From DAIUCA01 sp964613675 (lineage in GTDB: Bacteria > Pseudomonadota > Gammaproteobacteria > Competibacterales > Competibacteraceae), in assembly GCA_964613675.1 (NCBI GenBank), contig CAZTIH010000051.1, forward strand, positions 1-16,209: DNA of 16,209 nucleotides, given 5' to 3'. Made by a program: the position numbers and the translations under genes. Position 1 is the first letter of the stretch, and every line of letters begins with the position of its first letter. Below the pieces are notes generated by a model that worked only from the letters and a program-made list of their open reading frames with translations, made no database searches and was not told the DNA's origin. This document shows, piece by piece, positions 6,827 to 13,914 of the stretch.

Positions 6827-7531
6827 ATGATTTGTGATCCGCGCCTGCGAATTTTAATGGCGCTATTATTCGCGTTAACGGTCGTTCATATCCAACGCAT
6901 CAATCCCCTAATAATCGCTTCAGTTATTTCGCTGATCGCGGCGTTTATTGGGCGATTAAATTGGCAAACGACTTGGCCCAAGTTACTGGCTGTTGACGGG
7001 TTTATTTTGGTCATTTTACTCACCCTTCCTTTGACGCACGTAGGGACGCCCGCCTTTGAGATAGGCCCCTTGACGGCCAGCCGCGAGGGCATTCACAAAG
7101 CTGTGATCATTGCCTTACAAACCCACGCAATCTTATTAATTTGGTTGTCATGTGTCGCCAATTTGCCTTGGCCTGCTTTTGCCCATGCGTTACATCATTT
7201 ATGGATTCCGGAACGCCTAGTGCAATTATTCTTGTTAACAGCGCGTTATTTACAGGTTATGGCGCACGAATGGAGTCGATTACGACGAGCGATGTTAATT
7301 CGCAATTTCCAAATTCGCTATAACTGGCACAGTTGGCGAAGTTTGGGCTATTTGTGCGGCATGGTTTTAATTCGCAGCTTAGAACGGGCAGAACGCATTC
7401 AATGGGCGATGCAATTACGTGGATTTGACGGCACTTATCGTTTATTGGTGCATTTTCATTGGCAATTACGAGACACCCTGTTTTTGGGCGCATGGATAGG
7501 GCTAATGGGCGTATTGATTGGAATCCCTTGA
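6827..7531 (+). CDS. ECF transporter transmembrane T component (CbiQ/NikQ family)
   Basis: This membrane subunit couples the ATPase to the S component. Two coupling motifs are visible: RRAMLIRNF (residues 153-161) and ERAERIQWAMQLRGF (186-200), the second being the classic Ala-x-x-x-Arg-Gly form. In the first, Arg-Asn replaces the usual Arg-Gly. About four or five membrane helices lie around residues 8-40, 55-70, 92-112 and 215-232. The ATG at 6827 gives 234 residues and is the first conventional start in frame after the upstream stop; no clear Shine-Dalgarno is present. The N-terminus begins at DPRLRIL, about 20 residues shorter than many CbiQ proteins, whose usual lead-in is absent here. 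The TGA stop shares one base with the next ATG (TGATG at 7529-7533). Confidence 0.9.
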   Translation: MICDPRLRILMALLFALTVVHIQRINPLIIASVISLIAAFIGRLNWQTTWPKLLAVDGFILVILLTLPLTHVGTPAFEIGPLTASREGIHKAVIIALQTHAILLIWLSCVANLPWPAFAHALHHLWIPERLVQLFLLTARYLQVMAHEWSRLRRAMLIRNFQIRYNWHSWRSLGYLCGMVLIRSLERAERIQWAMQLRGFDGTYRLLVHFHWQLRDTLFLGAWIGLMGVLIGIP

Positions 7532-8175
7532 TGAAGGCACTCGAATTAAAAAATGCCACCTTTTGTTATGGCGAACGGATTATTTTTTCGGGGTTCAATT
7601 TTGCGTTAGAAGTGGGTGACAAAATGGCGCTCGTCGGCCCCAATGGCTGTGGTAAATCGACCCTGTTGCACTTACTGGTAGGGCTACATTCCCTTTCGAG
7701 CGGACAACTCGTCGCCTTTGATCGTCCCTGCACATCTGCGAGCGACTTACGGCAGTTGCGACGGCGGGTCGGGTTAGTGTTTCAGGATGTGGAAGACCAA
7801 TTGTTTTGCCCAACAGTCCTTGAAGAGATTGCGTTTGGGCCTCTCAACTTAGGCATGTCCCACGCGATGGCACGACAGGTTGCTGAGGAATGGCTAGAAC
7901 GTATGGCGTTGACGTCCCTCGCGGGGCGCATTACGTATCATTTATCGGGGGGAGAAAAGCGGCGGGTAGCGTTGGCGTCCGTCTTGGCCATGTCGCCAGA
8001 TGTGTTGTTGCTCGATGAACCAACAGCGGGTTTAGATCAAAAACACTGGGTGCAATTAGTTGATTTGCTTAAAGAATTACCTCAGTCCCTGCTTATCGCA
8101 AGCCACGACCCGAGCTTAATTCGAGAACTCAAACCTAAGGTTTACAATTTGGGTGATTTGTCAAGAGAACTATGA
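7531..8175 (+). CDS. ECF transporter ATPase subunit (CbiO/NikO family)
   Basis: This ABC ATPase powers metal uptake. All motifs are intact in 214 residues: Walker A GPNGCGKST (36-44), Q-loop Gln85 in VGLVFQDVEDQLF, signature LSGGEKRRVA (138-147), Walker B VLLLDEP with Glu163, D-loop AGLD, and the H-loop His192. The QDVEDQLFCPTVLEEIAFGP stretch after the Q-loop is diagnostic for ECF-type ATPases of the CbiO/EcfA group. Only one ATPase gene is present, which fits a homodimeric Ni/Co system. The start overlaps the T-component stop, so expression is coupled. A transcription terminator follows about 110 bases downstream. Confidence 0.93.
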   Translation: MKALELKNATFCYGERIIFSGFNFALEVGDKMALVGPNGCGKSTLLHLLVGLHSLSSGQLVAFDRPCTSASDLRQLRRRVGLVFQDVEDQLFCPTVLEEIAFGPLNLGMSHAMARQVAEEWLERMALTSLAGRITYHLSGGEKRRVALASVLAMSPDVLLLDEPTAGLDQKHWVQLVDLLKELPQSLLIASHDPSLIRELKPKVYNLGDLSREL

Positions 8176-8284
8176 CACAAGTTTTTTGTGAAAAACCTCA
8201 CGGAACTTTTTCGCGAAAAGCTTTAGTTTGTCTCGGTTTGTTTGGAGATGTGCGCAGGATCGGGTGCGCTGATAGTCCACTTTA
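8176..8284 (+). other. 3' untranslated stretch between the ATPase gene and its terminator
   Basis: I see no gene here. The stretch contains a short hairpin right after the stop (CACAA 8176-8180 / TTGTG 8186-8190), a perfect 12-base palindrome TTTTCGCGAAAA (8208-8219), and a 5-base GCGCA/TGCGC pair (8252-8269). With the terminator it could yield a 3'-end-derived small RNA, but nothing shows that directly. Confidence 0.35.
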
Positions 8285-8311
8285 GGCGCTCTCGGAAGAG
8301 CGTCTTTTTTT
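8285..8311 (+). terminator. Rho-independent terminator of the peptidase-EamA-ECF run
   Basis: The stem CGCTCT (8287-8292) pairs with AGAGCG (8297-8302), with a G-T pair extending it and a CGGA loop, followed by C and a run of seven T (8305-8311). It faces the opposing terminator a few bases further on. Confidence 0.88.
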
Positions 8312-8316
8312 GGCAT

Positions 8317-8340
8317 TAAAAAAGCGCCCCGTAGGACGCT
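8317..8340 (-). terminator. Rho-independent terminator of the HiPIP gene
   Basis: Read on the minus strand, AGCGTCC pairs with GGGGCGCT (one G-T pair) around a 4-base loop at 8323-8340 and is followed by a T-run (the A-run at 8318-8323). It lies about 30 bases after the HiPIP stop and back to back with the plus-strand terminator. Confidence 0.85.
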
Positions 8341-8370
8341 TTGAATGAAACTCAAGGCAGATTCACCAAA

Positions 8371-8694
8371 TTAGGCTTTTGGAACCCACGCGCTACACCA
8401 GCCCTTAGCCTTCACCAAGTTGCCTCGAAAAATACCGCAGGGGGCCCATTCTTCGCCGTCAACTTCGACTTTTTGTGCATCGACATATAACGCGCAGTTG
8501 TCACAATATCGGCCTTCTACAAAAGCGGGATGTGTTGAACTTGCGGCATCGTGGACATAAGCCAACTGCTGGGCGATGGCATCGGATTCTTCTACTTTGA
8601 CCTGATCGCTAAAGGCCACGCGGGTGCCAACTAAGGGGGTTGCGGCACCGACGACGGCGATTTTAATAAAGCGACGACGGCTGGATTCGGTCAT
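8371..8694 (-). CDS. High-potential iron-sulfur protein (HiPIP), Tat-exported
   Basis: This is a small periplasmic electron carrier with a [4Fe-4S]3+/2+ cluster, which shuttles electrons to reaction centres or terminal oxidases in phototrophs and some chemotrophic Proteobacteria. The 107-residue product has a twin-arginine signal (SRRRFIK, residues 5-11) and a short hydrophobic core. The four cluster cysteines are Cys64 and Cys67 (YCDNC), Cys86 (WAPC) and Cys100 (GWC), spaced C-x2-C-x18-C-x13-C, near the usual HiPIP pattern. GWCSAWVPKA is a typical end. The ATG at 8694 is chosen for the strong AGAGGAAA just upstream; the frame is open to 8739, but the extra residues would disrupt the Tat signal. 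It has its own terminator and lies 78 bases after pheA on the same strand. Confidence 0.93.
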   Translation of the reverse strand: MTESSRRRFIKIAVVGAATPLVGTRVAFSDQVKVEESDAIAQQLAYVHDAASSTHPAFVEGRYCDNCALYVDAQKVEVDGEEWAPCGIFRGNLVKAKGWCSAWVPKA

Positions 8695-8772
8695 GGGGAT
8701 TTCCTCTTTTTGGAGTTGACTTACGAACAGCGCCGCCAATCTTAATTCAATTAGATTTTGTCCAATAGTCTA

Positions 8773-9621
8773 TTAATGTTCAGAATGAAGTAATCGAAAA
8801 GGACTCGCTTTATAGCAGCCAAAAACCCGCACTTCGTTGGCAAAAAAGCGCAATTCCTCAAACGCACGTTGTAAGGCAGGAGACTCAATGTGGCCTTCAA
8901 CATCTGCATAAAACTGTGCCGCAGCAAAGTGACTTTCGATATAGCTTTCAATTTTGCTCATGTTGATCCCATTCGTTGCAAAGCCCCCCAAAGACTTGTA
9001 AAGCGCGGCGGGCAAGTTGCGAACCCGAAAAATAAAGCTCGTAATCGCGAGTTCCTCATTGAGGGGCGGTGTTTTAGCGCGACGTTCCATGATGAGAAAC
9101 CGCGTGGTGTTGTGATCGGCGTCTTCGATGTCGGATTGTAGAATCTCCAACCCATAAATTTCGGCGGCGAGGCTCGAAGCGATGACGGCTCGCGTACGAT
9201 CGCCACTGGTAGCTAGGGCTTTGGCTGCCCCGGCGGTATCGCTGTGTACGACGGGGTTTAGGGCATGTTCGCGGATGAGATGGCGACATTGGTTTAGGGC
9301 GTGAATGTGGCTGCTAATCGTTTTGAGTTCGCTGAGAGCGGTACCCGGTACGACCAATAATTGGTGATTCACGCGCTGAAAATGCTCCCCCGTGATGAAT
9401 AACTTGCTTTGGGGTAACAGATGGTGGATGTCAGCGACGCGGCCTGCGACGGAGTTATCCACGGGAATCAACCCCACCTCGGCGTCGCCATTTTCGACGG
9501 CCTCAAAAACCCGCTCAAATGAAAGGCAGGGCAACGAAATTCCATCGGGGAAAGCGCTTCGGCAGGCTAAGTGGGAATACGCGCCGAGCGAACCTTGAAA
9601 GGCAATGCGAGGAGTTAACAT
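8773..9621 (-). CDS. pheA: Prephenate dehydratase, monofunctional
   Basis: It converts prephenate to phenylpyruvate in phenylalanine synthesis, in the cytoplasm. The 282-residue protein starts at the expected IAFQGSLGAYSHLA. The catalytic domain (about 4-180) shows PVDNSVAGRVADIHHLL (53-69), DTAGAAKALA (128-137) and the catalytic TTRF (172-175). An ACT regulatory domain follows (about 195-270) with GINMSKIESYI, in place of the more common GVNLTKIESRP that senses phenylalanine. There is no chorismate mutase domain, unlike the fused P-protein of enteric bacteria; the ESYI/EGH wording recalls alphaproteobacterial enzymes. The frame is open to 9699, but those residues match no family N-terminus, so ATG 9621 is preferred despite a weak ribosome site. 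It may be co-transcribed with the HiPIP gene. Confidence 0.93.
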   Translation of the reverse strand: MLTPRIAFQGSLGAYSHLACRSAFPDGISLPCLSFERVFEAVENGDAEVGLIPVDNSVAGRVADIHHLLPQSKLFITGEHFQRVNHQLLVVPGTALSELKTISSHIHALNQCRHLIREHALNPVVHSDTAGAAKALATSGDRTRAVIASSLAAEIYGLEILQSDIEDADHNTTRFLIMERRAKTPPLNEELAITSFIFRVRNLPAALYKSLGGFATNGINMSKIESYIESHFAAAQFYADVEGHIESPALQRAFEELRFFANEVRVFGCYKASPFRLLHSEH

Positions 9622-9629
9622 AGGTTGTT

Positions 9630-9658
9630 TTGTACTGTGAAATGGCAAGCGATATACA
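9630..9658 (+). promoter_or_regulatory. Possible promoter for the RuvC-like gene
   Basis: TTGTAC (9630-9635), a 17-base spacer and TATACA (9653-9658) have good spacing and a fair -10 match (4 of 6). The start would be near 9665, followed by AAAGGG (9676-9681) and the ATG at 9692. It lies within the 70-base divergent region with pheA. The call is by eye. Confidence 0.35.
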
Positions 9659-9691
9659 TTAACGATCTCCCTCACAAAGGGCATCGCGCCG

Positions 9692-10204
9692 ATGACCATG
9701 GCTTATTCTCCCAACCTACGTCAGTTTTGCCCGCCGCGTTTGTTGGCGGTAGATAGTGGACTTCGCAGTGGCCTTGCGCTTTACGAGCAGCCTGCCCGTC
9801 TCTGTTGGTATCGGGCAACCAATTTTGGCAACCTTGCGCGGTTAAAACGGGGCATTGAACAGCTTTTGAGGGAATCGCCCAAGGTGGAAGTGATTGTCGT
9901 CGAGGGCGGGGGGCCACTGGTTAAAATGTGGGAAAAAATCGCGAAAGATCATGGAGTTGCCTTTATTGAAGTGAGCGCCGAGCGTTGGCGACAAGCCTTA
10001 CTGCTTCCCCGCGAGCAGCGAGACCGTCACACGGCCAAAGAGGCAGCCGTTTGGCGGGCACAAGCGGCCATTCGCGCTTTATCTGCCGTGCCGCCCCGTT
10101 CTCCCCTCAAGCGCGATGCAGCAGAAGCGATCTTAATTGGACTGTGGGCCGTTTGGCGGCAGGGATGGTTAACCGAACTTCCCCGTGAATGTCGGCCATG
10201 TTGA
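9692..10204 (+). CDS. RuvC-like / RNase H-fold putative nuclease
   Basis: I do not recognise a named family, but the layout matches RuvC-type Holliday junction resolvases in miniature (170 residues). Strand one is LLAVDSGLRSGLALY, with acidic Asp21. VIVVEGGGPLVKMWEK carries Glu71, at the place of the second acidic residue in RuvC. RDAAEAILIGLWAVW carries Asp142 and Glu145, like the DAADALA helix of RuvC. A VSAERWR segment (94-100) resembles the linker seen in phage and other RuvC-like proteins. The four acidic positions suggest an active metal-dependent nuclease acting on branched or other nucleic acids, by inference. ATG 9692 is preferred because AAAGGG lies 10 bases upstream; ATG 9698 is possible. 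The gene overlaps the downstream membrane-protein gene by 16 bases. Confidence 0.75.
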   Translation: MTMAYSPNLRQFCPPRLLAVDSGLRSGLALYEQPARLCWYRATNFGNLARLKRGIEQLLRESPKVEVIVVEGGGPLVKMWEKIAKDHGVAFIEVSAERWRQALLLPREQRDRHTAKEAAVWRAQAAIRALSAVPPRSPLKRDAAEAILIGLWAVWRQGWLTELPRECRPC

Positions 10205-10746
10205 GCGGGATCTTGTTATTGATCGCGTGTTCGTTAGCGGTGGGAATGACCCCGTGGCCAAGGGGTTGGCAGCGGATCGCACAGCTCCATGTGATATTTA
10301 TGCTACTGATTTCACTAGGATTTTCGCTTTTATTACGCGAAACCGGGTTGAGTTGGTTTGCCCTTGGGCAGCAACTTCGTTTCTGGGCCGACACCTGGGT
10401 TTTAGGGATTGTCCTTATTCCAATTTATCAATTCAGTGACTGGCTTTCGGTTTACAGCCAAAAGTATTTCTGGAGTCTTCCCCTTCATCAAGGCGTTTGT
10501 TTGTTATTGTTATTTTTGTACAGCATATGGCGCACGAGTTTGCTTTTGCTGCTTTCATGGCATTACGAAATCCCACCGTACCCCCTAAAACGGATCGTAT
10601 CGCTGTGGCCTGGGGTACTCATTTTGGGGTTACCACAGGGATCACTATTCATGGGTCACGGACTGGTGTGGACTGGTTTATGGTTACTGTGGTTGGAGCG
10701 CGATGTCCTATGGTCGCGCCCGCATAATGATGCCCCATTTCGATAA
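10189..10746 (+). CDS. Uncharacterised multi-pass membrane protein
   Basis: I do not recognise this protein. It is 185 residues and very hydrophobic, with likely helices around residues 4-21, 33-50, 69-84, 101-121 and 140-174, and short charged loops. No catalytic motif stands out. It may start at 10189 or at ATG 10198; neither has a convincing ribosome site, so translation probably depends on the upstream RuvC-like gene, whose end it overlaps. It ends 16 bases before argB, so the three genes probably share one transcript. A link between the nuclease-like gene and this protein rests on the overlap alone. Confidence 0.7.
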   Translation: MSAMLSGILLLIACSLAVGMTPWPRGWQRIAQLHVIFMLLISLGFSLLLRETGLSWFALGQQLRFWADTWVLGIVLIPIYQFSDWLSVYSQKYFWSLPLHQGVCLLLLFLYSIWRTSLLLLLSWHYEIPPYPLKRIVSLWPGVLILGLPQGSLFMGHGLVWTGLWLLWLERDVLWSRPHNDAPFR

Positions 10747-10762
10747 AAACTAGGTGATTCTC

Positions 10763-11647
10763 ATGACGCAACCTGCAATTGCCATTGCCCATGTCTTAAC
10801 TGAAGCCTTGCCTTACATTCGCCGTTTTGTCGGTAAAACCTTTGTCATCAAGTTTGGGGGGAATGCCATGGAGGGCGAGACACTGACCAGTAGTTTTGCG
10901 CGCGACATCGTTTTAATGAAATTAGTCGGACTAAACCCCGTCGTGGTGCATGGGGGCGGCCCACAAATTGGCGAGTTGCTCAAGCGTTTGGGTAAGGAAA
11001 CTCAGTTCGTCGATGGAATGCGCGTGACCGATTCTGAAACGATGGATGTCGTGGAAATGGTATTAGGTGGGCTTGTTAACAAGGAAATTGTGCATTTAAT
11101 CAACCGTCACGGGGGTAGGGCTGTAGGTTTGACTGGTAAGGATGGCGATTTAATTCGGGCGCGTAAACTGACCATTACCCGTAAGACGCCTGAACTTGAT
11201 GTGCCAGAAATCATTGATATTGGTCATGTGGGAGAAGTCGCCAGTATTGACACCCGCGTTGTGCAAACCCTAGCTCAGGGGGGCTTTATTCCCGTCATTG
11301 CGCCGATAGGCACAGGAGATGATGGTCATGCGTACAACATTAATGCGGATTTGGTAGCCGGTAAGATGGCAGAAGTTTTGCGCGCAGAAAAACTCGTTCT
11401 CCTTACCAACACAGCGGGTTTGATGAACAAGGAAGGTAAATTATTGACGGGATTAAGCCGTTTACAGGTCGAAGAACTCATCGACGATGGGACTATTTAC
11501 GGCGGGATGTTGCCCAAAATCCGTTGTGCGTTAGAGGCGGTAAATGCGGGAGTAGGGAGCGCCCATATCATCGACGGGCGCGTCGAACATGCCGTTTTGT
11601 TAGAATTGTTTACCGATCAAGGCATTGGCACATTGATTCGCCGTTAA
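10763..11647 (+). CDS. argB: Acetylglutamate kinase
   Basis: It phosphorylates N-acetylglutamate, the second step of arginine synthesis, in the cytoplasm. The 294-residue protein has the phosphate-binding IKFGGNAM (Lys30), GGGPQI (64-69), the acetylglutamate/ATP site YNINADLVAG (Asn194, Asp196) and GGMLPKI with Lys252. An N-terminal helix (AIAHVLTEALPYIRRF) precedes the kinase fold; this extension marks the hexameric, arginine-inhibited type, so feedback inhibition is likely. The start at 10763 is preferred over GTG 10754 because AGGTGA lies just upstream at ideal spacing. The TAA stop overlaps the recO stop codon on the other strand (bases 11644-11647), leaving no room for a terminator between the two genes. 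Confidence 0.97.
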   Translation: MTQPAIAIAHVLTEALPYIRRFVGKTFVIKFGGNAMEGETLTSSFARDIVLMKLVGLNPVVVHGGGPQIGELLKRLGKETQFVDGMRVTDSETMDVVEMVLGGLVNKEIVHLINRHGGRAVGLTGKDGDLIRARKLTITRKTPELDVPEIIDIGHVGEVASIDTRVVQTLAQGGFIPVIAPIGTGDDGHAYNINADLVAGKMAEVLRAEKLVLLTNTAGLMNKEGKLLTGLSRLQVEELIDDGTIYGGMLPKIRCALEAVNAGVGSAHIIDGRVEHAVLLELFTDQGIGTLIRR

Positions 11648-12348
11648 GCGGGGCGTCTTCGCTGTTGTAAAAGGCGGCGCGTGTAGAGAGGTTGGCCGTT
11701 GAGCAATTGGTCGATGACTCGACGCATGAGCTGCTTTGCGGCTCGACGGTGAGCTAAATCCCGTAAATCGCCCTTCGACAAGGCGACCAAGCTCTCACCC
11801 TTAATCGCTACGCCGTGAACGACATCTCGTAAGGGCCACGCGCCTTCGCCTACGCGGTAGTCATACCAGTGAGCGGCGTCTAGGGGCTGATTGTACGCAT
11901 CACACATCAAATCCATACCGTAGCCCAATGCTGCAACCAAATTGAGTTCAAAACGCCGTAAGGCCGTTTCTTCCGCTTCGTTTGAAGTGGTGTGACTGAG
12001 TTGAGTAAGGGTGTGGAGATAGTCGTGAAATAGGGTTTCGTGAAGGATTTGGCGGGGTAATAACCTAATGAGAAGTTCGTTGACATACCACGCGCTCCAT
12101 TGTCGTCGTGCAGAAAATTGCCACGCTGATTCGGTCATTTCGATGTGATTGAGGTTAAATAACTCACTTCGTCCACTAAACGAAACCAGTAAGCCACGAA
12201 AGGTCTGTAAGGGAAACACGCGCTGGCGACCTCTCGCCATGATAACTAGTAGTTCGCCGTCATCGAGAAAGATTTCAGCGCGTTTGATGCCATCCCCTTG
12301 GGGTTGTACTCGCAAGGCAAGGGCGGATCGCAGGACTTCGCGGCGCAT
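11644..12348 (-). CDS. recO: DNA repair protein RecO
   Basis: RecO anneals single strands and, with RecR, loads RecA onto SSB-coated DNA in the RecF recombination pathway. The 234-residue product has an N-terminal OB-fold segment (about 1-80: EIFLDDGELLVIMARGRQR, PLQTFRGLLVSF) and the helical RecO core with AWYVNELLIRLLP, LHETLFHDYLHTL and LRRFELNLVAALGYG, the last being the most diagnostic. No zinc-cysteine cluster is visible; only one Cys lies in the middle region, as in many gammaproteobacterial RecO proteins. The start at 12348 lies 2 bases after the era stop, so translation is coupled. The pdxJ gene that often follows recO in this group is absent; argB converges instead. Confidence 0.93.
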   Translation of the reverse strand: MRREVLRSALALRVQPQGDGIKRAEIFLDDGELLVIMARGRQRVFPLQTFRGLLVSFSGRSELFNLNHIEMTESAWQFSARRQWSAWYVNELLIRLLPRQILHETLFHDYLHTLTQLSHTTSNEAEETALRRFELNLVAALGYGMDLMCDAYNQPLDAAHWYDYRVGEGAWPLRDVVHGVAIKGESLVALSKGDLRDLAHRRAAKQLMRRVIDQLLNGQPLYTRRLLQQRRRPA

Positions 12349-12350
12349 AT

Positions 12351-13247
12351 TTAGGAACGCGGGAGATCGTCGTAGCCAAATTGACGTAATGCGCGGTCAT
12401 CATCGGGCCAATCTGGGCGAACCTTGACCCAAGTGCGTAAAAAGACCCTTTTTTCCAACAATCGGGCGATTTCTTGACGTGCTGCGGTACCAATGGATTT
12501 AAGTCGTTCACCGCCGTCGCCTATGACGATGGCTTTTTGCCCAGGCCGTGCCACCCAAATCACGGCTCCGATTTTGAGAAGGTCATCACTTTCGGCAAAT
12601 TCTTCAATTTCAACAGCTATTGCGTAGGGTAACTCTTGATCGAGCTGACGAATGAGTTGTTCGCGCAACAGCTCGCTGACTAGAAAGCGTTCGCTAATCG
12701 TCGTTACTTGATCGGAATTGAACACAAAATCGCCTTCTGGCAACCGTTCTATAATAAGTCGTTCGAGTTTTTCCAAATTATCGCGTTTAAGTGCGGAAAT
12801 AGGCACTAATTCTGCGTTAGGGTGATTGGATTGGAGTTTAGCCAAGAAAGGAAGGAGCAAGCCTTTTTCCTTCACTCGATCCACTTTATTGATGGCAATC
12901 AATAATTTGCCTTGAAAATCGCGCAAATGGGAAAATACCAAGTCGTCGGCCTCAGTCCATCGGAGCGCCGTAATCAGTACCACCGCGACATGGGCCTCCG
13001 CTAATGCGTTCAATGCAGCACGATTCATCTGTCGATTGAGATTTTGACGGTGGTCGCCGTGAATACCCGGGGTGTCGAGGTAGATAATTTGGGCTGTTTC
13101 TTGGGTTTTAATGCCGAGAATGGCTTGTCGAGTGGTCTGTGGTTTGGACGAAGTGATGCTAATTTTTTGCGCAATTAATCGATTGAGCAGTGTAGATTTT
13201 CCCACATTGGGTCGTCCTAGAAGGGCGACATAGCCACAGCGATTCAT
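12351..13247 (-). CDS. era: GTPase Era
   Basis: Era is an essential GTPase that binds the 3' end of 16S rRNA and helps 30S subunit maturation. The GTPase domain shows G1 GRPNVGKS (11-18), effector segment SSKPQTTRQ (33-41), G3 DTPG (58-61), G4 NKVD (120-123) and G5 SAL (151-153). The C-terminal KH domain (about 205-298) includes EELPYAIAVEIEEF-like residues and the RNA-binding VIGDGGERLKSIG, where GDGG is the GxxG loop. The 298-residue length is normal. It overlaps rnc by ATGA (13244-13247) and precedes recO by 2 bases, keeping the standard rnc-era-recO order. Confidence 0.97.
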   Translation of the reverse strand: MNRCGYVALLGRPNVGKSTLLNRLIAQKISITSSKPQTTRQAILGIKTQETAQIIYLDTPGIHGDHRQNLNRQMNRAALNALAEAHVAVVLITALRWTEADDLVFSHLRDFQGKLLIAINKVDRVKEKGLLLPFLAKLQSNHPNAELVPISALKRDNLEKLERLIIERLPEGDFVFNSDQVTTISERFLVSELLREQLIRQLDQELPYAIAVEIEEFAESDDLLKIGAVIWVARPGQKAIVIGDGGERLKSIGTAARQEIARLLEKRVFLRTWVKVRPDWPDDDRALRQFGYDDLPRS

Positions 13248-13909
13248 CGAAGTAACTCAAGCAATTTGCGAGCAGCTTCTTGCTCAGCTTGCCGACGACT
13301 GTTGCCCTCCGCAACGGTGACCGCGTTCATCGCACGGCATTCGACGGTAAACCGACGGGCATGTGCTTCTCCAGCCGTATCAACCAAGGTGTAAGTCGGC
13401 AATGGTAAACCTCGCGATTGCACAAATTCTTGTAAACGAGTTTTGGAGTCCTTGAGTGCTTGCGCATCAGGTAGTTGGGATAAATAAGGGTCGTAAAGGC
13501 GCGTCAAAACCATTTGGCACGCTTCAAATCCCCGATCCTCGAAAATCGCGCCAATGAGTGATTCCATCGCATCGGCTAAAATAGACTCGCGGTTGGCACC
13601 ACCGCTTCGCGCTTCGCCCAGCCCCAGTCGCAGATAGGAACTGAGTGACAAAGAACGCGCAATCTGAACGAGTGAGTCTTTGTTGACCAAACTGGCGCGC
13701 AAACGACTTAATTCGCCTTCATTAGCTTTTTGGCAACGGTGGTAGAGGAGGGCGGCGATGACACAATTGAGAACCGCGTCACCAAGAAATTCTAAGCGTT
13801 CGTTGTTGGGCGACCCCAAGGTGCTTCGATGGGTGAGGGCGGTTTGAAGCAAGATGAGGTTGGCGAATTGATAGCCCAATTCGCTTTGTAATTTGTCGTA
13901 CGGGGGCAT
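13244..13909 (-). CDS. rnc: Ribonuclease III
   Basis: It cleaves double-stranded RNA, processing rRNA precursors and structured mRNAs. In 221 residues the nuclease domain carries NERLEFLGDAVLN with Glu37, Glu40 and Asp44, and LADAMESLIGAIFED with Asp113 and Glu116, all at positions matching the E. coli catalytic set. A double-stranded RNA-binding domain follows from about 153 to 221 (KTRLQEFVQSRGLPLPTY and RRQAEQEAARKLLELL). The start at 13909 lies 5 bases after the DUF4845 stop, with no clear Shine-Dalgarno. The end overlaps era by 4 bases. Confidence 0.97.
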   Translation of the reverse strand: MPPYDKLQSELGYQFANLILLQTALTHRSTLGSPNNERLEFLGDAVLNCVIAALLYHRCQKANEGELSRLRASLVNKDSLVQIARSLSLSSYLRLGLGEARSGGANRESILADAMESLIGAIFEDRGFEACQMVLTRLYDPYLSQLPDAQALKDSKTRLQEFVQSRGLPLPTYTLVDTAGEAHARRFTVECRAMNAVTVAEGNSRRQAEQEAARKLLELLR

Positions 13910-13914
13910 TTAGG

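Noticed and set aside
8170..8355. Minus-strand open frame of 61 residues between the two terminators
   Set aside because: It runs through both terminator hairpins and has no ribosome site or recognisable protein features.
9621..9699. N-terminal extension of prephenate dehydratase by 26 residues
   Set aside because: The family begins at IAFQG; the extension has no family match and would overlap the divergent RuvC-like start.
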